A stretch of DNA of 64,000 nucleotides from Ustilaginoidea virens (taxonomy: Eukaryota > Ascomycota > Sordariomycetes > Hypocreales > Clavicipitaceae), in the NCBI RefSeq assembly GCF_000687475.1, contig NC_057317.1:2356001-2420000 (forward strand). Direction: 5' to 3'. Under the pieces are notes generated by a model, which saw nothing but the letters and a program-made list of their open reading frames with translations, had not been told where the DNA came from and did no database searches. Positions 46,572 to 58,633 of this stretch are shown piece after piece (position 1 is the first letter of the stretch; each line of letters opens with the position of its first letter). Both the position numbers and the translations under genes were made by a program.

Positions 46572-47501
46572 ACTTGATTCGTGCGAGCGGGAGTATTGGC
46601 GTACTGTTTGTCTGCCTTTTCTATCTTTGCTTTCCTCCTTTTTTTTTTTTTTTTCCCTCTTAATATCCCGCTTAGACGTAAACTTTAAAGATGGATGCAG
46701 ACAATCTTTGTCAACATCTAACACTCAAGAATAAGACAGCTGGATCGAAGGGGCTTCACGGGCATTGCATAACTTGGCGTCATTGGGCAAGGGGGGGGCT
46801 TGTCCCGGGTTTGGAAACGAACGAAAATAGAGTTTAACGAATCAAAGAGTTACCATTGCATCCTATGGGCTACTACCGGCATGCCTGCTTCTATTCATTC
46901 CATCTAATTCATCCTGGCCACAGCCCCTCGGTACGTCACGTGGAACAGTCGTTGCGTAGGTTAGGTACAATACCTGAGGTACTCCGTAGGTGACTGCCAA
47001 TCTGCAGGTCTAGCTGGCTGCAGCTGCTCGCCAAGGGTCGCCAACTGCCCCGCACCTCTGGGCACGTCAAGGCGGTGTCTGGTGGCTGTGCTCCTTAAGC
47101 ACATGCCAACGGGTCCCTGCCGTCGACTTGTCGAAGCAACTTTGGCTGCATCAACTTCAACTTTGCATCGCACCGCACCGCACCGCACCGCACCGCACCG
47201 CACCGCGTCGCATCGCATCGCCATTCCGTCTGCTCCGTGCTCCGTACAGATGCTAGACAGTCTACAAATACCGTTCCCGCATCGGCGCATCCTGTACTGT
47301 ACCTCTCCCCGACCCACCACCACCACCACCACCAACGCCGGTTCCGCCTGCAGCTCCCCCGTCCGCCGCCATATCTTGCGTCGAGGCCGTTCGCAGCCAT
47401 GCTGTTGGCATGGTCCGTCGCCAAGGCCAATCATCTGAAACGCCCCCCGAGTTTTCCCCCGATCCTCTAGTCGTTGCTGGTGTTGACTGGCCCGTCTTCT
47501 A
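46572..47501. other. intergenic region between CTP synthase and the Zn2Cys6 gene
   Basis: About 930 bp. Contains poly(T) near 46639-46655, a TACCTGAGGTACTCCGTA stretch at about 46970-46989, a (CGCAC)n pentamer array at 47165-47222 and a CAC-triplet stretch near 47319-47333. No gene recognised; the latter half is probably the promoter of the downstream regulator. Confidence 0.5.
47165..47222. repeat. (GCACC)n pentanucleotide array
   Basis: About eight GCACC units, grading into GCGTC and GCATC units, about 280 bp upstream of the Zn2Cys6 start codon. Confidence 0.9.
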
Positions 47502-49126
47502 ATGCCGCCTCGCCGTTCGCACAAAAAGTCTCGCGCCGGATGCCGACGATGCAAGAACAGGAAGATCAAGGTACGTCGAGCCCTTGAGCCTGCTCGTCTC
47601 GCTAGCCGCCCCGGCATGTCGAGCTCCAGAGAATCGAATCCAACACACCCCCAATCGGGGATTACGTTTCCGTCTGATGCTGGCCGCGTCCCGCTGACTC
47701 AAAACCGCTTATGTGCCTTGACTCACATCAGTGCGACGAAGTGCACCCTCGTTGTGGGAATTGTTCCAAGCATGGCGTCCTCTGCGACTTTGAGAGTCGC
47801 CGCGTCTTCGACGAACTTGCTGTCCCTTCCACGCCCGCCGTCGCCATGGACAGCCCCCCGCACACCAGCGCTACCACACCGGCCGCCGTCAGTGCGAGCG
47901 TCTTGAGGCCTTCGCCCTCGGTCGCCTCGCCTGTCCGGCTCCCGGCAACGCCCGTCACGCCGGCGCAGCCTGCGGTATCCCCGGAGCCAGAGCCCGAGTC
48001 GTCGCCGAGCCACGTGGACAGGCTGCTAGAGCTTCGGCTCTTGCATCAGTACACCACCAGCACGTGCAAAACCTTGCTCACAAACTCCCCCGCCACCGAC
48101 GAAATATGGCAACGAGCGGTGCCGGACATGGCCTTTGCCGGCAAGTCTTACCTGGCCGACGCCATGCTCTCCCTGGCAGCACTGCACTTGCGTTCGCAGA
48201 AACCCTCGGACCAGGCATTGGTGCAAGCCTCTCACGCCTACTCCGCATCCACCTTGGCTGCCTACGTGACCACGCTCAACAGCGGCATCACGGCCGACAA
48301 TGCCGAGGCTCTGTTCCTGACCGCGTCCCTCATTTCTTTCCAGGCAACCGCCTCACGCATCTTCGTCAAGGAAGACACCGACGCAGGTGCCGCCAACAGC
48401 TCGGGTCGATATACCCTGCCCATGGCATGGTTCCATGCGTTCCAAGGCGTAAAGACCGTCGTCGCCAGCTCGTGGCAGTGGATCCGCACCAGCAACACTG
48501 TCCAGGCAGTCATCGATTCCCAGCCGAGTTTCCAGCTGGATCTCAACCCCCTCAACTCAACCTCCTTCTTTGGCCACCTCCTAGACGACCTGGACGATGA
48601 GCTGTCCAAGGAGCCGCGGGACAAAATGACCGCCACCCACCAGGGCTACTTTCACGCCGTCAGCGTCTTGAACTGGGCGCACAAGAATCCCTACGCCCCC
48701 GCCGCGCTCGCCTTTCCTGCCAGCGTCTCGCGTCGGTTCGTCGAGGTGGTCGAGGAAAGACGCCCGCGCGCACTCGCCATCCTAGCCTGCTTCTTCGCAT
48801 TGCTCAAGCGCATGGAAAATGTGTGGTGGCTCGACGACGTATCGCGCCGCGAAGTCATGGGCTTGGTGGGCTTGTTCGAGTCCGGCTCGCCCTGGTGGCG
48901 GCATCTGGAATGGCCCATCCGAATCGCTCTCCGAGATGAGGGAGCCATCCCTCCCGACGTTTGGGGTGTCGACTGCAAGAAGGAGGCAGAGGCCAAACAG
49001 GGCTTTTCCGAGTCCATGGTCAGCCATATCGAGCTGTTTTCCAAGTTTACCAGCAATCGCCCAACTGCCACCACGTCTGCATCCGCGCAAGCTGAACTGG
49101 AGCTTGTGGCTGCTCCGCCCGACTGA
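47502..49126 (+). CDS. Zn2Cys6 transcription factor
   Basis: Fungal binuclear-zinc DNA-binding regulator, nuclear. Two exons, 47502-47570 and 47732-49126, 487 aa. Splicing assembles a perfect Cys-x2-Cys-x6-Cys-x6-Cys-x2-Cys-x6-Cys cluster at Cys14, 17, 24, 31, 34 and 41, with a basic Arg-Arg-Cys-Lys-Asn-Arg-Lys-Ile-Lys segment; the 161-nt intron falls between Lys23 and Cys24. A Pro/Ala/Ser-rich linker (about 50-125) leads to a helical middle region resembling the fungal-specific transcription factor domain. The N-terminal pattern resembles the sterol-uptake regulator Upc2 group, but this type is shared by many regulators, so the target is unknown. No metabolic cluster adjoins it. Confidence 0.9.
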
Positions 49127-49649
49127 GTGTGCGGCGGTGTCGCTTTCAAGACGGTAACACTAAACGGCAGACGAGTTGCGTCTCAATCGAGGCAGCTGGT
49201 TGGAGGCAAGGCTTTTTCTTGTGTCTCTCCCTCCTCTTATCCGCAATCGGGCGTCACGTCGAAAACAACGTTTTGTTACTAAAGTGCAAGAATTGTAACG
49301 GCTAGAACTGTGTACAAATGGCCAAGACGTGGACATTAGGGGGTATTCGGGCTTGACATTTTACATGAACGAATAGATATCTTACATGCGAAACTAGCAC
49401 CAAGACTACGAAACCAGCTACTAGGCAAATCAAAAAGCAGAAGAATCTCGAGAGTGCCAAGAGCCACATGGATAAACGATCATGCATTCAAACTATAGAG
49501 CCCAAGTGACAGCCTCATACACTGTGACAATGGCACACAAGTACACAAAACGCCGCAAACTCCCTGCCCAAGAATGCACAACAATGTACCCGGAAACCGG
49601 TTTTTTTTTTTTGTCTCCCTCGCGCATTCGACCTGGTCATGTATCCCCT
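49127..49649. terminator. convergent 3' flanks of the Zn2Cys6 gene and RPF2
   Basis: About 520 bp between convergent stops, with a T run near 49600-49611. No gene recognised. Confidence 0.5.
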
Positions 49650-50702
49650 TTATTGCTTCACCCTCTTGGCATCTTCAGCGACAACGTCTTCTACCAGGTC
49701 TTCCTCATCCCTCCTCGATCTCTTGAGGCCCTTCATCTTTCTCAGTTGCAGCTGGCTCAGATCTTGCCTACCCAAGTGGACTCTGCCAACCTTGTCGCCC
49801 ATTGCATCGGTGGTAATGTTCTTCTTGGATCTCTCTTCCAAGCCGCGGGCTTTCTTCATGGCCTCCTTGAGCATGGACTCGTCAGCCTCCTTGACCCTCC
49901 CAACGCGAAAGTCCATGCGAGGTCCAATTTCCTCAACTTCCACGCGCGGAAGTTTCTGCCCGCTGCGCTTCGTGCTGATCATGTAGGTGCGCAAATGGAT
50001 GGCAGGTTTGACGTCTCCGTCCCCAGAGATATCCTCGGCGGTTATCGAGATGATGTACTGCAAGCCCTCTGCATCCATCTTGTCCGAGGGCTCGCCCTTG
50101 AAGAAGTCTGTAAACATGCTCTTGGCCAGAGTGAACTCGTTCGACACGGGGCTCTCAAACGCGGTGCCCGCGAAAAGGAGCATGGGCCGCAGCCCAATGG
50201 CAAACTTCTTGTTCTTGAACTGGACCATTGCTCTGAAGGTTCCCGGGTCGAGATTCAGCTCCACCATGTCGAGGACTTTGAATCCAAAGGTGCGGATCAG
50301 CGTCACGGTATGGGGGCGCTTCTTCTGGCTGCTGCCAAACGCCAAAAGGCTGGCGTCGTTCTTTTCCGAGAAGAACTCGAGAGAGGTGGCATCTTCAAAC
50401 GGGTGGATGGGGTTCTTCTTGGTGAATTTCTTGGCGAGAGGGAGGCGGAGGGAGTAGAGGTCGTTGAGAGCGTCCTGGACGGTTTGCGAGCACGACGTCC
50501 CGCGGAGGAACAGGCACGTCCGGGAGTTCTCGATGGTTTTGGGCTCCCGCTTTTCAAGAGCGCGCTTTGAGCGGGCGTTTCGAGGCTTTCTATCCCGGGA
50601 GAAGGAGGAAAAGTGGTCAGCTCGGCGAATTCGCTCCATTTCGCCCTCGTTGCTGTTGCGGGACAACAGGCTCTTGGAAGATACTTACACTTGACGAAGC
50701 AT
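49650..50702 (-). CDS. RPF2: ribosome biogenesis protein RPF2 (Brix domain)
   Basis: Works with Rrs1 to bring the 5S RNP (5S rRNA, uL18, uL5) into the 60S pre-ribosome in the nucleolus. Two exons: a 14-nt first coding exon, 50702-50689, encoding Met-Leu-Arg-Gln and part of Val, and 50589-49650; 317 aa. The join yields Met-Leu-Arg-Gln-Val-Lys-Pro-Arg-Asn-Ala-Arg, the family's N-terminus. The Brix domain runs from about residue 28 to 235, with Phe-Leu-Arg-Gly-Thr-Ser-Cys-Ser near its start. The C-terminus is basic with an acidic end. A longer single-exon reading starting at 50666 is open but uses intron sequence and lacks the conserved start. Divergent from PEX5. Confidence 0.93.
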
Positions 50703-51307
50703 ATTTTTCTCTTCTTAATTTCCAGCTGTCACTGTTTGACTCTGGCTGTACTTTGTCTTTTCTTCCGCCCTTTTTTTGTTTTTTGTTTTTTTTCGTTGCC
50801 AATGAGTGGTCTGTCTGGTCTGTAGACACTGGCATCGCACAATGACGAGGAAGGGAAAGGGAAAAAAAAAAAAATAATATGCGGTTATCGATAAGCAATC
50901 AGCTTAGGACCTCCATCCGAAGCCAACTCCGCAGTCACGTGGTCCCGACCATGCCAACCAATCTATTGGCTGGGTTGACAATTCTGGTCTTGGTCTGGTT
51001 AGAAAGAAAAGTTGCTGGGCCCAAGCGCCGGACAGCCTCGGCATTTTCCCCCACCGGCGAGCCGCAGATCCATGTTCTGGCAAGCCATATAGCAAGCAGT
51101 TCAATTTCAAACCGCCTCCGCATCCGGGGCTTCCCCGTCAGCCCTGTCCGTCTTGTCTTACCGTCTTGTCACATTCCCATTAGTTTCTACGCTTGGAAAG
51201 ACGACACTCTTTCCTGTTGAGCGCACATATACCAAGCGAAGCCGGCTCGTTTGCCGCCTTGAACCGCCGCGCCACCATCATCATCATCATCACCCAAGAT
51301 CAGCATC
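50703..51307. promoter_or_regulatory. shared upstream region of RPF2 and PEX5
   Basis: About 600 bp between divergent starts. Contains T-rich sequence near 50770-50793, an A run at 50861-50873 and a CAT-triplet stretch at 51276-51292 just upstream of PEX5. No specific binding site recognised. Confidence 0.45.
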
Positions 51308-53379
51308 ATGTCGTTCATGGGAGGAGCCGAGTGCTCCACGGCTGGGAATCCCTTGAGCCAGTTTCAAAAGCACCTCCAGGATGACAAGTCTTCGCAGCGG
51401 GACCGGCTTGTTGGGAGAGGGCCCGGTGGTCAGATGGGTGGCTTTCGCAGTCCGACGTCTAATACGCAGCAAGACGAGGTGAGTGCTTGCTCCCTAGCAA
51501 ACAAGCTTGGACAGCAGAGTGCTTTGGTAAACGAGAACTCTTTTAACGATGAAACGCGACCTTGACCCCGGTCAACTAGATGATGAATGGCTTTCTCAAC
51601 GGCGGTCCGACCCTTCAGCAGGAGTTTCCCATGCAAGCCGGGCCTGCGCTAAGTCCAGCCCAACATGCTCCGATGCGTGCCAGCTCGACATCTCCTTCCT
51701 GGGCGCAAGACTTCAACAGTCAGCCAGGTCTGGAGTCGGTTTTTAAGCCCCCCCCCGTTTCTCACTTCTCAGCGGACGAATTCTCTCGATTCCGTCAAAT
51801 GAAGGACCAAGCGTCACCAGCCACTTCCAGTCCCATGCAGACGAACAACATGTCTAGTCAGATGCACCAGCGGCCCATGATGGGGGGCGGTATGATGAAC
51901 ATGGGTATGGGATACGGGCAGCCCATGTTTCATTCAATGTACCAAAACCAACCCCATCAGCAGCACCAGCACCAGCACCAGCACCAGCACCAGCACCAGC
52001 ACCAGCCTGAGGGCAAGGGCAAGGGCAAGTTGGTGGAGTTGGACGACAGCAAATGGGAAGAGCAGTTTGCTCAGCTCGAGCTCCAGGACAGGGAGGCGGA
52101 GAGGCTGAAAGAGCACCAAGAAGCCAACGCTGCGGAGAGGGAGTTGGACGAGATGGACAGGGCGATGCAGTCTGAGACGAATGAGTTTGGCGACTTTGAA
52201 TCTCTCTGGAAGGGAATTCAAGCTGAGACGGCCGCTGCGAGATCCATGGTCAACGACGAGAGCCTGTTTGACGAGTTTGACAAGGAGTGGAGCAGCGAAA
52301 ACATACCGGCCGACTTGTCCATGGCAGACTGGGGTCGGTTCGGCGACCCTGCCGTCGAAAGCTACCTGTTTGAGGAAGAAAACTTTTTCCGCGACGAAAA
52401 AAACGCGTTCGACGAAGGCGTGCGCGTCATGAAGGAGGGCGGCAACCTCTCGCTGGCGGCGCTGGCTTTCGAGGCGGCGGTTCAGCAAAACCCAGGACAC
52501 ACGGCGGCGTGGGTGTACCTGGGCAAGGCTCAGGCGCAGAACGAGAAGGAGACTGCGGCGATCCGCGCCATGGAGCAGGCCTTGAAGCTGGACGGCGACA
52601 ACCTCGAAGCCCTGATGGGCCTGGCAGTATCCTACACCAACGAGGGATACGACAGCACGGCGTACAGGACACTGGAGCGGTGGCTCTCGGTCAAGTACCC
52701 CGAGGTCCTGAACCCCAAGGACCTGCACCCGGCGGCCGAGATGGGCTTCACCGACCGGCAGCTCCTGCACGAAAAGGTGACGACGCTGTTCATCAGGGCG
52801 GCGCAGCTCAGCCCGGACGGGGAGCACATGGACCCGGACGTGCAAGTCGGCCTGGGCGTCCTGTTCTACGGCGCCGAGGAGTACGACAAGGCGGTGGACT
52901 GCTTCCAGTCGGCGCTGCACTCGTCGGAGCTGGGCACGTCCAACCAGCGGGAGCAGGTGCACCTCCTCTGGAACCGGCTGGGGGCCACGCTGGCCAACAG
53001 CGGACGGTCGGAGGAGGCCATCGCCGCGTACGAGCAGGCGCTCTCGCTGTCGCCCAACTTTGTGAGGGCGCGGTACAACCTGGGGGTCAGCTGCATCAAC
53101 ATCAACTGCCACCAGGAGGCGGCGTGCCATTTCCTGGCCGCGCTCGACATGCACAAGGCCATTGAGAAGTCGGGCCGCAGCAAGGCTCACGAGATCCTCG
53201 GCGAGGGCGCCGACGGCAACGTCGACGAGGTGATTGACAGGATGTCGGCGCAGAACCGCAGCAGCACGCTGTACGACACCTTGCGGCGCGTCTTTACCCA
53301 GATGGGACGCAGGGACCTGGCAGAGAAGACGGTGGCAGGGGTGGATCCCGACGTATTCCGGCCCGAGTTTGATTTCTAA
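51308..53379 (+). CDS. PEX5: peroxisomal targeting signal 1 receptor
   Basis: Cycling receptor that binds C-terminal SKL-type signals and delivers cargo to the peroxisomal docking complex (Pex13/Pex14). Two exons, 51308-51478 and 51580-53379 (phase-0 intron of 101 nt), 656 aa. The N-terminus has the conserved Cys (Cys9) used for export ubiquitination. The disordered N-terminal half carries Trp-x3-Phe-type motifs that bind Pex14: Trp-Ala-Gln-Asp-Phe (residue 98), Trp-Glu-Glu-Gln-Phe (about 215) and Trp-Gly-Arg-Phe-like variants. The C-terminal half (about 330-630) is TPR repeats ending in Arg-Tyr-Asn-Leu-Gly-Val-Ser-Cys and a helical bundle. A His-Gln dipeptide repeat encoded by CAC-CAG at about 51964-52005 is a coding microsatellite. 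Confidence 0.95.
51960..52005 (+). repeat. (CACCAG)n coding microsatellite in PEX5
   Basis: Seven perfect CAC-CAG hexamers encode a (His-Gln)7 tract in the disordered half of PEX5. As the unit is six bases, length changes keep the frame. Confidence 0.93.
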
Positions 53380-53614
53380 ACGTGAGATATAAAGCACAAA
53401 ACGCGAGTCTATCTGGATGACGGCCATATATGGGTTACGGGGAAAACGGGAGGTGGAGAGAGTTGTTTCTTGTCCAATCCATCTATTTATTTATCCATTC
53501 ATCTATTTATTCACCCATCTGTTTTCTTTTTGGTTTCCCACGCTTTCCGTGCAATGGGGGAGGGGAAGCATTGGGCTGGGCTGGGCTGGTGGGAGGTTGT
53601 TTCTATCCGTGTTG

Positions 53615-53652
53615 ACGACACGACACGACACGACACGACACGACACGACACG
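53615..53652. repeat. (CGACA)n pentanucleotide array
   Basis: About seven CGACA units downstream of PEX5. It is the same pentamer as the array at 59996-60082 but in opposite orientation. Confidence 0.9.
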
Positions 53653-55329
53653 GCTTTGGACCTCTTTCGGAGCGCATCACGAGAACGACAGAGACGCCGG
53701 GTTTGATCAAAACCGCCATGGTCAGGCATGCTTGGGTTCAGGGACAAGGTGTGCGTTTGCCTCGCGGCTTTTCCTCCCCGACGGCTGGTGCCAGCCAAAC
53801 AAAGGTTATGTATGCACGTACGCACGCACGTAGGCTCTATCCCTCGACGCCTACCCGTCCGCCTGCCCGTCCGCCTGTCCTCCCCGCGCTCCCCCTTCTC
53901 AGTGCTCATTTCCATCGTGTTCAGAGCTGCATGCCATGCCGCCTTCACCCGGTCGGCTTATGCTGCGTCAGGCGTCAGCACGCAGTCGGGGCTGCTGCGT
54001 CGATGCTTTCCCTCCGGCCGATGCAGAACTCAGTGCCATGTACTCCGTACCAGGGGGGGGCATCTGATTGCACTTTTTTATTTTATTTCATTCTATTTCA
54101 TTTTTTTTTTCTATTTTTCTCTGGCAGAATCCAAATTTTGACAGGGCTTTTGCTTTTATTCCGGCCACGAGGGTGTGTCGGTCAGATCGCACCACCTTGG
54201 CGAGTTGCCAAGGCGGGTTTGGGGGAGGGGGGGGGGGGGTTCCGGGGGGGTGGCTGCGAATGCACAGCGGTTGCAGCGCAGTTGCAGCTCTGTTTCACGA
54301 GGAAAACGGGAAGTGAAGTGAGGTGAAGTGAAAAAAAATAAAATAAGAAATAAATAAAAAACCCACATGCAGTGCAAGGAAGGAGGGGGGGGGGAGGGCT
54401 GCGCCTGTCTCCCAAGTGGCTAATGCGCAGGGGCTTCGCCGTCGCTGACATACGGGGCTGGCCATGTGCTGCTGCCCGCGTGCGAGGCATGGCAAACTCC
54501 ACCCCTCTGCGGGATTAGCCGGCAGATTTCTTTTTCCTTTTCTTTTCTTTTTTTTTTTTTGTTTTTTCGTCATTGGCTGCAGCAGTGGGCACAGCCGTCA
54601 GAGTGGTCGGTCGACAGAACACAAGTCGGCAGTAAGGGAGGGGTGTGTGGGGCGGGGAGTGGGGGCGCAAGAAAAGAGGGATGATGCGCGCACGCAGGGG
54701 AGGGGGGGGGTTAATGGTAGGGTAAAAGCTTTGGGGGGGTGGGGAGAGCACGAGCTTACCATGATGCCATGTCCGTCTCACCTTGAGCCAGGTGCCCAGC
54801 TCGCGGCGACGTGAACCTAGATGATGCCTGGCACTTCTCTGCGGTCTGGGTCCTGCGGTGATGCGCAACCAAGCCTGAGCCTGCTTTGTCTCGTGAGATC
54901 AGCCAGACGGTCTGGTCGTTGTCCTGTCCGCTGCGTAGTTCCGCGGACACCCCCACCCCCCTCCCCCCTCCCCCCGGCGGAGGGCACCCCACCGTGGCTG
55001 TTTAGTAATCCGCACAGCAACCACGTATAAATCTTGCCAACTCGGGACTCGGGACTCGGGGCTCGGGGCTCGGGGCTCGGGACTTGTCCAGGGCGATGCA
55101 TCTGCATCTGCGGCGGCAACTTCCAAGCAAGCCTGCCAAAACGGCCTCATTCGCACCGAGCCACTCCATTCCAACGTGATACACGCGCGCCATGCTCCCG
55201 TCTTTGTGCTCGGCAGTCCTGCCGAGTGGACCAAGACAAACACCCCAAGACCTCAAGACCCCAAGACCCCAAGATCTTGCGGGTGCTTGCAGCCTGGTGG
55301 TCCTGGAGACCCGTTGAATCGGACGGACG

Positions 55330-55386
55330 CGCATCGCATCGCATCGCATCGCATCGCATCGCATCGCATCGCGTCGCGTCGCGTCG
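55330..55386. repeat. (GCATC)n pentanucleotide array
   Basis: About eight GCATC units followed by GCGTC variants, in intergenic DNA. The variant order mirrors the tail of the array at 47165-47222. Confidence 0.9.
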
Positions 55387-58300
55387 TCTACCGACTCACC
55401 GAGTACTAACCCGGATTGCCGACCTGCATCCGTTACCAGGAGCAATCGCCAATCCCACCCTTTCGCTCTGCCGACTCCTGAGCCCACTTCCGTCTCCGTG
55501 CTGCCGACTCGACGCAAGATGATGGCCTTGGAGTTCAAGATCCAGATCGGCTCGTATCAGCATCTAGCGGCTCGCCCCCGGCATTCATATACGTTTACTA
55601 CGTTTACTGCGAGTCGCCAATGGCCGGATCCACAACCAAGGCCCTGGCCTGGTAAAAGTACCTGGGGAGGAGTCCTGGCGCGCTAACATGCAAGCTTCAA
55701 AGGCCGGTTTGGCTGACGTCGTGGTGCCGGAATTGGTTACGAGTGCCTAAATTCCCATTCCCAGGACCCGCTCTATAGTTGGAACTCCCGTACCCGGCTA
55801 GCGAGCCGCTAACAAGTCATATGTAACATATAACTGCACGGGTAGGCAGCCAGCAGAGGAAGCCATCTCGTCTGGCACGTTGATGCGTGAAATCTTACCT
55901 CCATCATCCAAGGGACAAGAAGATGCCCGTCGTCGCAGAAACAAGTGTCATGTTTCATCCTGGGTGTCTTGTACTGTACTGTACGGATGGATACGGAACA
56001 TGACTTGAAGCCCTTTCAACCCCTTCAACCCCTGCTATCCCCGTCACCTGTGTTGTGTGGTGGGCATTTGGGGGCTGTCTCGGGGGCGTTTCGAGGGCTG
56101 CATTCGGTCGGTTCCGGACCTCGTCTGGGTCGTCAGTGCTCGTCACCACCTCGCACCTGCTCTCGGCAATGACGGCATTGACGGCAATGGCGTGGCGCAA
56201 ATGCCAACCCAGTCAACCCACGGCAGAGAGGGGATCAACGAGGACTGCCCTGCCCGTCTTGTTGCTCTCACTTTGGCGGTCCCTGGAAATTCCAGTTAGC
56301 TTTGTACTGCTATACCCACCAAGTTGCCGCATCGAGTGCATGGGTTCTTGGTTCTCGGTACTTGCATGTGGCGGGCGAGCTCAGAGGTCTCCAGCGGCTC
56401 CGTTGGTTATGTACGTTAGGTCTGGTACCTTTGGCTAACCGTTAGGCACCTCGTAGTGCCTGGGATGGGTTGAACCCGGCCAAAGTAAGCATCAAGGGAG
56501 GAAAGCCGGCCGGCTTCTTCCATCTCCTACTCCTCCTCACTCCACGGGGGCAAAATGCAACCGCCACCCTCATGAGTCATGACGGCTCGATCCAGCAGAT
56601 AGCGAATCGGGCGACCCATTCCGTGCGCTAACCTTGAAACTTGTTCATCTTGGTCGTGCTACGGGGTCGAACCTAGGCCGCACCAAGAGAGATGCTTGCG
56701 CGCGCGCCTTGGCCGGACTGCCCGCTTGTTCAAAGGCAAGAAGAGGTAGCGCGAGCCAGCTCCCTCTACGGAATGGTCGAGTGAATGGTTGCACCGATGG
56801 TGTTTTGCGGCCCCAGCAGCTTTCTGTATTCCAGGACACGAACCCGAATCCGAGTCACCCGACCAAACTGCCCTTAACGAGCGAGCATCCCGTTTGGTGC
56901 ATGCTTCCGCGACGACACGCATCAGCATACTCCGAGACATTGTCTGCAAGCTTGCAGCACCGAGAACTCGCAAGGCATCTGGCAACCTGGGCGCGCCGAC
57001 TTATGCTCACCTTGCCTGCTGCTGGGATGCTCTCGCGCGGCCCCCTCCCCCCCCTCCCCCTGGCGCCGGTACCGGGCGGGACTCGGGAGGTCCGGGGGCC
57101 CAAGACGGAAAATTCATACGAAAACAGTCAACCGCAACTGGTGCCGTCATGACAAGGGATGCGGGAGGCGGGGGTTCTCCTCTCGTGCTTCTCTATGATG
57201 CCATCACTTTTGTGCTGCCTGAATGAACTAGTAACCGCCATGATGCTGGGGGAGGTGGTGTCCAGCATCTACAGCAAGACGCTCATTCCACGCCAAGTCT
57301 GTACTCGTCACGCCAACGCACGCGGCTTCGCCCCAACGACACGCTATATTCAAGCCGACATGTTCAAGTCTATGGCATCACCTGTTGAGGGCTTTGACGC
57401 GCCATCCAAGCCAAGCGACCGAGCCAGCGTCCTCTACCGCATGGCGATGTTCATCGGCTCGTGCGACAAGGCATAGCTACCCGTTCCGCTACATGTCAGT
57501 AGATGAAGCTCCTGGGCAGATCAAAGCTTGGGCAGAGGTAGGTATTTGTCTGGCTGGGTCTAGTTGTTGCTGCTGCTGCTGCTGCTGCTGTTGTTTCCAT
57601 GTTTGCTGCTGCTTCGTGGTTACGTCTGGTGCTTGTGGTTTCGTTTCTCCCACTAGTTCTGGTTCTGGGGACATGTCGGTTTGGCGGGGGCACGCGTTGC
57701 TCTTCTCGATCTTGGGAAGGGTGCGTATGATGTCATCAGCTGCTTTGCTGCCCGTTCACATGCTTGTTTATTTATTTTATTTTATTTTTCCATCGCGAAC
57801 AAAAGCCATCGTTGTTGTGAGTGTGAGATTAGCACTTGGGATTGTCCCACTCTGCCCCATTCTGCCCCACAAGCCCGGCCAACCGAAAGGAAACCAAAAG
57901 AGCACCGGGGAAAAGGGCCCCTCCCCGTCGCAACCCTCCTTCCCTTTCACCTTCCTTCACCTTCACTTTCACCTTCACTTTTACTTTGTGCGCGCCGGCT
58001 TTGCCATTTACGGGCGAGATCTAGTGGTGCGAACCACGATTGAGGGCAGTGGAGGGTTTGGCGGGTTTGGCGGTAGCACCGACCTGGGATTGGCTACCAA
58101 AGCCCAGGGCCCGTGGCGTCGCTTTAGCTCCCACGCCAAGCGCCAGAATGACAATTGCGATGCACATGGGACCGATTGAGAACCGACGGCGGCAAGAAAA
58201 AGAAGGGGGAAAATAATGGCCTGTTCACTCCACGGCTGCGCTACGCTGTGTCGACCAAAGGAGCTTGCCTGTCTCAGGTACCTACGGAGTACTCGGTACG

Positions 58301-58597
58301 CTCCGTACGCGGGTTGATGTTAGCTTGCGCCGCGAGACGACGGCTGACAGGTTCGGGATGTGCGGCTGTCATTGGGTCTGGTACATGCTCCGTACACCCG
58401 TTACGTACTCTGGACTCTGTACCGGTGCCCCAATTTGGGTATGCACATGAGTACGGAGTACCCTGCCAGTTGAAACTCGGGAGGTGGAGCGCGTGTCCCT
58501 TGCAAAAGGCAGCAGCCGCACGATACAGCAAATCCTGTATCCGCTAGCGGACAAACGTGGTGTCTGGCTTGCGTCTGGTAGCAGCTTACCGTGGGCG

Positions 58598-58633
58598 TGC
58601 GGTGCAGTGCAGTGCAGTGCAGTGCAGTGCAAC
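58598..58633. repeat. (GTGCA)n pentanucleotide array
   Basis: About six GTGCA units, followed at 58672-58702 by a separate CGGCGCA/CGGTGCA short repeat. Confidence 0.88.

Noticed and set aside
47502..49126. Zn2Cys6 regulator as the pathway switch of a biosynthetic cluster
   Set aside because: Its neighbours are CTP synthase, RPF2 and PEX5. No polyketide, peptide or terpene synthase, P450 or transporter cluster is present.
51934..53427. 497-codon minus-strand frame opposite PEX5
   Set aside because: Antisense shadow of the PEX5 TPR region, Val/Leu/Arg-rich with no domain.
57385..58179. 264-codon frame with a Cys run
   Set aside because: The Cys run is a CTG/TGC triplet repeat; the rest is not protein-like. 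A cysteine-rich secreted effector was considered, but no signal peptide at the start supports it.
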